5,320 bases of DNA from Pseudomonadota bacterium (GTDB lineage Bacteria > Pseudomonadota > Alphaproteobacteria > Rhizobiales > Rhizobiaceae): contig JAEXXS010000422.1 in the NCBI GenBank assembly GCA_023451915.1, positions 1 to 5,320 of the forward strand, in the 5' to 3' direction. The notes under the pieces were generated by a model. The model was not told where the DNA came from. It saw only the letters and a program-made list of their open reading frames with translations, and ran no database searches. The stretch's first letter is position 1. Each line of letters starts with the position of its first letter. Shown piece by piece: positions 1 to 5,320 of this stretch. The position numbers and the translations under genes were made by a program.

Positions 1-128
1 GCTGCGCGCAAAAATGCCGCACAGGAACATATTCGCCTTCCTTGCGGTGTGCGTTAAGGTGTGATTTGAACGCCGACGGGGGATGCGGCCGTCATTTGCG
101 TCCGGCGTCCAGCCTGAAAGGGCGAAAA

Positions 129-133
129 GGGAG
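129..133 (+). promoter_or_regulatory. Ribosome binding site fixing the GTG start of coxB
   Basis: GGGAG inside a purine-rich run lies 9 nt before the GTG at 143. The only upstream in-frame ATG, at 83, has just a G-run directly against it and no properly spaced Shine-Dalgarno. Starting there would also put about 20 polar, arginine-rich residues in front of the signal peptide. This supports GTG 143 as the start. Confidence 0.7.
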
Positions 134-142
134 AGAGTTCTG

Positions 143-1027
143 GTGGATAAGATTGTTGCCACAACGAAGGGCGCCGTCGGTGGTGCTCTTGCAGTGCTGT
201 GGATGACCGGTGCCGCTTTGGCGGATCAGCCGCGTCCATGGGAATGGAGATTTCAGGACGCTGCGACGGGTATTGCCGAGCAGATTCATTGGTTTGAGCG
301 CTATACGCTCTGGTTCATTATTCCGGTTACGTTGCTGGTTCTGGCGTTGCTGGTTATCGTTGTGGTTCGCTTCCGGGCGAGCGCCAATCCGGAGCCGTCG
401 AAGACCAGCCACAATACGATGATTGAAGTCATCTGGACCATCGGTCCGGTGATCATTCTTCTGTTCCTGGCTGTGCCGTCGTTCCAGCTTCTGACCGCGC
501 AATATTCGCCGGAAGACCCGTCCCTGACGATCAAGGCCACCGGCTATCAGTGGTACTGGGGTTATGAATATCAGGTCGACAATCCGGTCAGCTTCGATGC
601 CCTTCTGTTGAAGGATGGCGATCGCGCCGCTGCGGGCAAAGAGGATAAGTCCCGCTATCCGCGCCTTCTGGCCGTCGACAATGAAGTGGTGGTTCCGGTT
701 GGTGAAAGCGTTCGCCTTCTGGTGACTGCCGCCGACGTGATCCATTCCTGGACCATTCCTGCCTTCGGCGTAAAGATGGACGCCGTTCCTGGCCGTATCA
801 ACGAAATCTGGTTCAAGGCTGAAAAAGAAGGCCTCTATTACGGTCAGTGCTCCGAGCTTTGCGGCAAGGATCACGGGTTCATGCCAATCGCCGTGCGCGT
901 TGTCTCGAAAGACCAGTATCAGACCTGGCTCGCCGCTGCGGGTTCGGATCTGAACGGTGCGAACAAGGCGCTGCAAGCTGCCATCGAAGGCGGCGCAAAC
1001 AATAAAGTGGCTGCGGCGGGTCTTTAG
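143..1027 (+). CDS. coxB: Cytochrome c oxidase subunit II (CuA subunit, aa3 type)
   Basis: Subunit II (also called ctaC) takes electrons from cytochrome c through the dinuclear CuA centre on the periplasmic side and passes them to heme a in subunit I. From the GTG at 143 the protein has 294 residues. Residues 1-27 look like a Sec signal peptide ending AALA before DQ. Two membrane helices follow at about 54-77 and 95-117, then the aromatic GYQWYWGYEY at 134-143, and a cupredoxin domain. The full CuA ligand set is visible: H201 (HSW), C236, E238, C240, H244 and M247. The 35-residue spacing from the His to the first Cys matches the Paracoccus enzyme as I recall it. The C-terminal tail is Ala/Gly/Asn-rich. 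It is first in the cluster, 40 bp before subunit I, so probably co-transcribed. An in-frame ATG at 83 would give 314 residues; I prefer 143. The family call is very secure; the start is less so. Confidence 0.97.
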   Translation: MDKIVATTKGAVGGALAVLWMTGAALADQPRPWEWRFQDAATGIAEQIHWFERYTLWFIIPVTLLVLALLVIVVVRFRASANPEPSKTSHNTMIEVIWTIGPVIILLFLAVPSFQLLTAQYSPEDPSLTIKATGYQWYWGYEYQVDNPVSFDALLLKDGDRAAAGKEDKSRYPRLLAVDNEVVVPVGESVRLLVTAADVIHSWTIPAFGVKMDAVPGRINEIWFKAEKEGLYYGQCSELCGKDHGFMPIAVRVVSKDQYQTWLAAAGSDLNGANKALQAAIEGGANNKVAAAGL

Positions 1028-1049
1028 ATCCCGAACGCCAAACTGTTGA

Positions 1050-2726
<1,677 letters not shown>

Positions 2727-2743
2727 TCGTGCGAAGGGCATGA

Positions 2744-2787
2744 GCATTTCCAGCAAAAGTGCGAAGCGGTTTTGCGTCCGGAAATGC
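2744..2787. repeat. Palindromic intergenic repeat, copy 1 (complete)
   Basis: Outer arms GCATTTCC (2744-2751) and GGAAATGC (2780-2787) pair over 8 bp. Inner arms GCAAAA (2753-2758) and TTTTGC (2770-2775) pair over 6 bp. The tip is GCGAAGC, a GAA triloop closed by two GC pairs. It begins 17 bp after the ctaD stop codon. The shape resembles the short palindromic intergenic elements of Rhizobiales (RIME-type in rhizobia, Bru-RS in Brucella). I cannot assign the exact family without alignment. Confidence 0.85.
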
Positions 2788-2802
2788 GATAGGAAGAAGT
2801 TT

Positions 2803-2845
2803 CATTTCCAGCAAAAGTGCGAAGCGGTTTTGCGTAGGATAAAGC
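2803..2845. repeat. Palindromic intergenic repeat, copy 2 (right arm decayed)
   Basis: The 33-bp core at 2803-2835 is identical to 2745-2777 of copy 1, in the same orientation, 58 bp downstream. The right outer arm is no longer complementary: the copy 1 stretch GTCCGGAAATGCGAT is here GTAGGATAAAGCGAT. The inner hairpin with its GCGAAGC tip is intact, while the outer stem is largely lost. Both copies continue into GCGAT plus a purine-rich run, so the similarity extends slightly past the palindrome. Confidence 0.8.
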
Positions 2846-2853
2846 GATGGGGA

Positions 2854-2880
2854 GGGGGAGGTCTGCAAAAGACTTCGCCC
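2854..2880. terminator. Terminator-like hairpin between ctaD and ctaB (putative)
   Basis: The left arm 2854-2864 (GGGGGAGGTCT) pairs with the right arm 2870-2880 (AGACTTCGCCC) around the 5-nt loop GCAAA. Of 11 positions, nine are Watson-Crick, one is a G-T wobble and one is a G-G mismatch. Only TTT follows (2881-2883), so the U-tract is weak. It could be a poor intrinsic terminator or attenuator that lowers ctaB expression relative to coxB-ctaD, an mRNA 3'-end stabiliser, or simply part of the repeat mosaic. Confidence 0.4.
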
Positions 2881-2927
2881 TTTCCAACAAATTGTGCTAA
2901 AGGCGGGCGACATTCTGTTCCGCTTGA

Positions 2928-2971
2928 GCATTTCCAGCAAAAGTGTGAAACGGTTTTGCGTCCGGAAATGC
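2928..2971. repeat. Palindromic intergenic repeat, copy 3 (complete, compensatory tip change)
   Basis: Same orientation and 44-bp length as copy 1, with both outer arms intact: GCATTTCC at 2928-2935 and GGAAATGC at 2964-2971. It differs from the copy 1 core at two of 33 positions. Both lie in the hairpin tip, which reads GTGAAAC instead of GCGAAGC, so a C-G pair has become T-A while the GAA loop is kept. It leads directly into a second palindromic module. Confidence 0.85.
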
Positions 2972-2987
2972 GTGAAGGCAAAGAGCC

Positions 2988-3024
2988 AGAGCGGTTCGAC
3001 GATAGCGTTGAAACTGCTCGCTCT
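2988..3024. repeat. Second palindromic module next to repeat copy 3
   Basis: GAGCGGTTC (2989-2997) is imperfectly complementary to GAAACTGCTC (3010-3019), with one mismatch, one wobble and one bulged base. The flanking AGAG and CTCT can extend it. Together with copy 3 it makes a unit of roughly 100 bp holding two palindromes, similar in design to RIME-type mosaic elements of rhizobia. Assignment is by shape only. Confidence 0.45.
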
Positions 3025-3042
3025 CTTGTGTTCTGACCTACT

Positions 3043-3085
3043 GGCAGGTTCGGCCTGCCGACAATGGCACGGCATTTCCGGCAGG
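3043..3085. promoter_or_regulatory. Two mutually exclusive stems in the ctaB leader
   Basis: GGCAGG (3043-3048) pairs with CCTGCC (3054-3059) over a 5-nt loop, TTCGG. The same strand, extended as CCTGCCG (3054-3060), also pairs perfectly over 7 bp with CGGCAGG (3079-3085) across an 18-nt loop. Only one stem can form at a time. They sit 15-60 bp before the GGGAGGG site at 3100-3106. A regulatory role is inference; no known riboswitch is recognised. Confidence 0.35.
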
Positions 3086-3113
3086 AACAGATGTTCTCCG
3101 GGAGGGACAAGTT

Positions 3114-3163
3114 GTGTTGGTTGTCGAACTGCATCAATGAAGATGCGGTGGTCGGACCGGTGA
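3114..3163 (+). other. Two tiny overlapping reading frames before ctaB (possible leader peptides)
   Basis: GGGAGGG (3100-3106) is the best Shine-Dalgarno match in the gap and lies 7 nt before a GTG at 3114. That frame encodes only eight residues (MLVVELHQ) and stops at TGA 3138-3140. A second frame starts at ATG 3137, overlapping that stop as ATGA, and encodes eight residues (MKMRWSDR), ending at 3163. Both are in different frames from ctaB. They may be a leader that feeds ribosomes toward the weakly signalled ctaB start, or chance. Confidence 0.25.
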
Positions 3164-3184
3164 ATTTGAGGTTGTTGAAGTCTA

Positions 3185-4141
3185 ATGTCGCTGGTGGAAA
3201 AAAACGTAAGCGTTTCAGGTCCGAATGACGCAGTCGCGTTCTCGGAGGCAACGGCGCGGGACTATCTGGTTCTGCTGAAGCCGCGCGTAATGTCGCTTGT
3301 GGTGTTCACGGGTCTGGTCGGGCTGGTGCTTGCTCCGGGCACGATGAACCCGGTTCTGGCTGCCATCAGCATTCTATGCATCGCCGTCGGCGCTGGCGCG
3401 TCCGGCGCGCTGAATATGTGGTATGACGCCGATATCGACGCGGTGATGAAGCGGACCCGCAAGCGTCCCATTCCAGCGGGCATTATCGCGCCCAATCAGG
3501 TTCTGGCTTTCGGCCTGACGCTGTCGGTCTTCTCGGTGCTGACGCTCGGCCTGATGGTCAACTGGCTGTCGGCAGCGCTTCTGGCCTTCACCATCTTCTT
3601 CTATGCCGTCATCTATACGATGTGGCTCAAGCGCTCGACGCCGCAGAATATCGTCATTGGCGGTGCCGCGGGCGCATTTCCGCCGATGATCGGCTGGGCT
3701 GCGGCAACGGGCGAGATCACCTGGGACAGCGTTGTGCTGTTCATGATTATTTTCCTCTGGACGCCGCCGCATTTCTGGGCGCTGTCGCTGTTTTCTACCA
3801 ATGATTATGAAGCCGCGCGCATTCCGATGATGCCGAATGTGAAGGGCGAGCTTTCGACCCGCCGTCAGGCGATGTTCTATACGCTGCTCATGGCGCCGGT
3901 GGGTGTATTGCCATGGGTGATGGGTTTTGCAGGCCCGGTCTATGGCGCTGTATCGGTGCTGCTGGGCGGAGCCTTCGTTTACTATGCCTGGCGCATGTGG
4001 ATGGCCGCATCGCAGCCCGCCATGCTGGTGGCCGCGCGCAAGCTGTTTCGCTTTTCGCTGGTGTATCTGTCGGGCCTGTTCGCGGTTATGCTGGTTGAGG
4101 CACTGACGTTGAAGGCGCTTCACGCCTTTGGAGTGTTGTAA
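3185..4141 (+). CDS. ctaB: Heme O synthase (protoheme IX farnesyltransferase)
   Basis: CtaB (cyoE/Cox10 family) is an inner-membrane prenyltransferase that joins farnesyl diphosphate to protoheme to make heme O, later oxidised to the heme A used by CtaD. The protein has 318 residues, a normal length, with several hydrophobic helices. Seen motifs are LKPRVM (31-36), the Asp-rich prenyl-diphosphate site NMWYDADID (77-85) followed by the basic KRTRKRP (89-95), [12 protein letters not shown] (144-155), [10 protein letters not shown] (191-200) and [12 protein letters not shown] (206-217). An in-frame TGA at 3176 rules out a longer form, and the MSLVEKN start agrees with Brucella homologues as I remember them. 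Its own ribosome site is weak (TGAGG 14 nt away, GAAG 4 nt away). Its stop overlaps the coxF start (TAATG). The long repeat-rich gap upstream leaves open whether it shares the coxB-ctaD transcript. Confidence 0.97.
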   Translation: MSLVEKNVSVSGPNDAVAFSEATARDYLVLLKPRVMSLVVFTGLVGLVLAPGTMNPVLAAISILCIAVGAGASGALNMWYDADIDAVMKRTRKRPIPAGIIAPNQVLAFGLTLSVFSVLTLGLMVNWLSAALLAFTIFFYAVIYTMWLKRSTPQNIVIGGAAGAFPPMIGWAAATGEITWDSVVLFMIIFLWTPPHFWALSLFSTNDYEAARIPMMPNVKGELSTRRQAMFYTLLMAPVGVLPWVMGFAGPVYGAVSVLLGGAFVYYAWRMWMAASQPAMLVAARKLFRFSLVYLSGLFAVMLVEALTLKALHAFGVL

Positions 4142-4326
4142 TGGATAAAGTGGCAGAAAAGCCGGTACATGAAAAGCTGGAGCTGGTCGTACCGACCGAA
4201 CAGCAGAAGAAAGCCCAGCGCAACCGGTCCTGGGGACTGGCCATCGCCTTGGCGCTGTTCGTGCTGCTCGTCTATGTCGGCACGATAGCGAAACTGGGTG
4301 CCAATGTTCTGGTACGGCCGCTCTGA
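4141..4326 (+). CDS. coxF: CoxF-like small one-helix protein
   Basis: A 61-residue protein with a charged N-terminus (residues 1-30, rich in Lys/Glu/Gln/Arg), one membrane helix at about 31-50, and a short conserved-looking tail, TIAKLGANVLVRPL (48-61). This is the layout of the CoxF protein found between ctaB and ctaG in rhizobial cox operons; the KLGxNVLxRPL ending is the recognisable part. Its exact biochemical role is not established to my knowledge. An accessory or assembly role is inferred from its constant place in the operon. The ATG at 4141 shares one base with the ctaB stop (TAATG), which suggests translational coupling. GGAG-like signal is absent, so coupling may be its main route to translation. 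The charged N-terminus probably stays in the cytoplasm by the positive-inside rule. Confidence 0.85.
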   Translation: MDKVAEKPVHEKLELVVPTEQQKKAQRNRSWGLAIALALFVLLVYVGTIAKLGANVLVRPL

Positions 4327-4374
4327 CGAAAAGTTCGGATCGGGCTGTTTCGGGAGGGAAACTGGGAGGAGACC

Positions 4375-5001
4375 ATGGCAGATCAGCAGGATAAAGACGA
4401 AAAGCTCAAGCGGCAGCAGCGTTCCAACCGGACCATTGCCATTGCCTGCGTGTCTTTCTTCGTCTGCATGATCGGCGCGGCCTATGCGTCTGTTCCGCTT
4501 TACACGCTTTTCTGTCAGGTCACGGGCTATGGCGGTACCACCCAGCGTGTCGAACAATATTCCGATACGATCCTCGACCGGACGATCAAGGTGCGGTTCG
4601 ACGCCAATACGGCCAATGGCCTGCCTTGGGATTTCAAGCCGGTGCAGCGCGAAGTGACGGTGCGGATCGGCGAAACCACCATGATCAAATATGAAGCGCG
4701 CAACCTGTTCGACGAGACGACCTTTGGGCGGGCGAGCTTCAATGTTTCGCCGGGCCGGGCAGGCGCTTATTTCAACAAGGTCCAGTGCTTCTGCTTCACG
4801 GATACCACGCTGAAGCCGGGCGAGGACATGGAAATGCCGGTGGTTTTCTTCGTCGATCCGGAGATCGTCAACGATCCCGATCTGAAGGATGTGAAGACCA
4901 TCACGCTTTCCTACACTTTTTTCCCGATCGAAAAGCCGAAGCCGGTTGCTGACGCGAAGCCGACGACGAAGGCAGATGCTGCGAAGAGCAGCGGGGGATA
5001 A
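4375..5001 (+). CDS. ctaG: Cytochrome c oxidase assembly protein CtaG (Cox11 family copper chaperone)
   Basis: CtaG inserts copper into the CuB site of subunit I. It is anchored in the inner membrane with its copper-binding domain in the periplasm. The 208-residue protein shows a charged cytoplasmic N-terminus (1-18), one helix at about 19-40, the conserved [14 protein letters not shown] (41-54, with C47), LPWDFKP (83-89), the copper-binding CFCF (C138 and C140) and FFVDPE (158-163). These are hallmarks of Cox11/CtaG, not of the unrelated Bacillus CtaG (caa3 type). The last 20 residues are Lys/Ala/Pro-rich and probably disordered. GGAGG at 4365-4369 lies 5 nt before the ATG, and a second GGGAGGG sits at 4352-4358. 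The 48-bp gap after coxF has no terminator, consistent with one transcript with ctaB and coxF. Confidence 0.97.
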   Translation: MADQQDKDEKLKRQQRSNRTIAIACVSFFVCMIGAAYASVPLYTLFCQVTGYGGTTQRVEQYSDTILDRTIKVRFDANTANGLPWDFKPVQREVTVRIGETTMIKYEARNLFDETTFGRASFNVSPGRAGAYFNKVQCFCFTDTTLKPGEDMEMPVVFFVDPEIVNDPDLKDVKTITLSYTFFPIEKPKPVADAKPTTKADAAKSSGG

Positions 5002-5016
5002 GGATACGAGTTTCGA

Positions 5017-5035
5017 TGCGGCACATAATGCCGCA
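5017..5035. terminator. Hairpin just after ctaG (weak terminator or stability element)
   Basis: TGCGGCA (5017-5023) and TGCCGCA (5029-5035) form a perfect 7-bp stem with a CATAA loop, 15 bp after the ctaG stop. No T-tract follows (AAGAC), so intrinsic termination is doubtful. A 3'-end stabilising or processing role is possible. Related TGCGGCAT text occurs again near 5107. Confidence 0.35.
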
Positions 5036-5053
5036 AAGACAAATGCGAAGACT

Positions 5054-5088
5054 GGTTTTATTGTCGGATTCGAACCGTCGGTAAAACC
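5054..5088 (-). other. Strong hairpin resembling a tRNA T-arm on an acceptor stem
   Basis: GGTTTTA and TAAAACC (5082-5088 and 5054-5060) pair over 7 bp. On the minus strand, after a 2x2 internal loop, a 5-bp stem with one A-A mismatch (GACGG/CCGAC) closes a 7-nt loop, TTCGAAT. That loop fits the tRNA T-loop consensus, including the closing G-C pair, and the 3' strand runs into CCA. No D-arm or anticodon arm is present, so it is not a tRNA gene. It may be a decayed tRNA end, a structured leader element of ctaE, or coincidence. Confidence 0.45.
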
Positions 5089-5195
5089 GCTTGATCATTG
5101 ACGGTATGCGGCATCTGGTCAGGGAGCCATCTGACGCAAAACATAGTCGCGCTTGCTTGTGGTCCTTGGCGGATTTCAGCAGGCAGGCACGAAAG

Positions 5196-5224
5196 AGGAG
5201 CCCCTCAGGGGATTACGGGGAGAG
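5196..5224 (+). promoter_or_regulatory. Hairpin next to the ctaE ribosome binding site
   Basis: CCCC (5201-5204) pairs with GGGG (5208-5211) across TCA, and GAGG (5196-5199) can instead pair with CCTC (5203-5206). The Shine-Dalgarno GGGGAG (5217-5222) follows, 4 nt before the ATG; its four Gs could also pair with 5201-5204. The alternatives could affect ribosome access, but the stems are short and the effect is speculative. Confidence 0.3.
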
Positions 5225-5226
5225 AC

Positions 5227-5320
5227 ATGGCGGACGTACACGAGAAGAACCACGATTATCACATTATAGCGCCCAGCCCTTGGCCGTTCCTGAGCTCGAT
5301 GGGCGCTTTTGTGCTCGCAA
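5227..5320 (+). CDS. ctaE: Cytochrome c oxidase subunit III, N-terminal part (cut by window end)
   Basis: Only the first 31 residues are present; the gene (also coxC) runs off the right edge. The text EKNHDYHIIAPSPWPFLSS (residues 6-24) is the typical start of alphaproteobacterial subunit III, where NHDYH and PSPWP are strongly conserved, followed by the start of the first membrane helix. Subunit III binds lipid and stabilises proton uptake by subunit I; it has no metal centre. It sits 225 bp after ctaG, which is long for this operon, so it may have its own expression signals or a structured leader. The place after ctaG matches the usual cox order. The call is firm despite the short length. 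Confidence 0.93.
   Translation, partial: MADVHEKNHDYHIIAPSPWPFLSSMGAFVLA

Larger units (their letters stand above)
2727..3184. other. 458-bp non-coding gap between ctaD and ctaB, packed with palindromes
   Basis: No convincing protein gene is seen here. In order it holds two direct copies of a palindromic repeat, a terminator-like hairpin, a third copy of the repeat, a second palindromic module, two competing GC-rich stems, a strong GGGAGGG Shine-Dalgarno-like site, two tiny overlapping reading frames, and the ctaB start. Open frames that cross the region (for example 2593-3036 +) run through all the repeats and through the end of ctaD, and have no start context of their own. I could not identify a convincing -35/-10 promoter for ctaB. 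Confidence 0.8.

Noticed and set aside
14..64. 16-codon frame at the left edge
   Set aside because: No ribosome site, no recognisable product, and its length is expected by chance.
42..70. Possible coxB promoter (TTGCGG with an AT-rich stretch about 17 bp later)
   Set aside because: The -10 candidate TTTGAA is a poor match and alphaproteobacterial promoters are loosely defined; not supportable without start-site data.
95..105. TTTGCGTCCGG upstream of coxB, shared with the palindromic repeat
   Set aside because: Eleven bases in a GC-rich genome with no hairpin or outer arm around them; too short to call a repeat remnant.
83..142. Longer coxB starting at ATG 83
   Set aside because: No well-spaced ribosome site, and the extra residues would precede a clear signal peptide. 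GTG 143 has a good GGGAG at 9 nt.
2745..2961. CRISPR array: two identical 33-bp direct repeats with a 25-bp spacer, plus a third copy
   Set aside because: The next spacer is 93 bp, only three copies exist, the repeats are long palindromes with degenerating arms, and no cas genes are present. A palindromic intergenic repeat explains it better.
5060..5080. A tRNA gene on the minus strand
   Set aside because: Only the T-arm resemblance exists; no D-arm or anticodon arm, and the complementary acceptor-like strand is only a few bases away.

Overview
The window is a canonical aa3-type cytochrome c oxidase (respiratory complex IV) gene cluster from an alphaproteobacterium of the order Hyphomicrobiales. 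Protein wording (notably heme O synthase starting MSLVEKN), GC-rich codon use and the short palindromic repeats all suggest Brucellaceae, the Brucella/Ochrobactrum group. That placement rests on remembered family sequences, not on a search.

Layout, all genes on the + strand: a 5' leader (1-142); coxB/ctaC, subunit II (143-1027, GTG start); coxA/ctaD, subunit I (1068-2726); a 458-bp non-coding gap (2727-3184) full of palindromic repeats and hairpins; ctaB, heme O synthase (3185-4141); coxF, a one-helix small protein (4141-4326, overlapping ctaB by one base); ctaG, Cox11-type copper chaperone (4375-5001); a 225-bp gap with several hairpins (5002-5226); and the first 31 codons of ctaE/coxC, subunit III (5227 to the window end).

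The genes form one pathway. CoxB carries the CuA centre that accepts electrons from cytochrome c. CtaD holds heme a, heme a3 and CuB, where oxygen is reduced and protons are pumped. CtaE is the third core subunit. CtaB makes heme O, the precursor of heme A. CtaG delivers copper to CuB, and CoxF is probably an assembly or accessory factor. All recognised ligand residues in CoxB and CtaD are present, so the enzyme looks intact.

I see no new protein system here. The material worth a second look is non-coding. There are three copies of a palindromic intergenic repeat between ctaD and ctaB, one with a compensatory base-pair change at the hairpin tip. Two mutually exclusive stems and two tiny overlapping reading frames lie just before ctaB. 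On the minus strand of the ctaG-ctaE gap there is a hairpin resembling a tRNA T-arm stacked on an acceptor stem.
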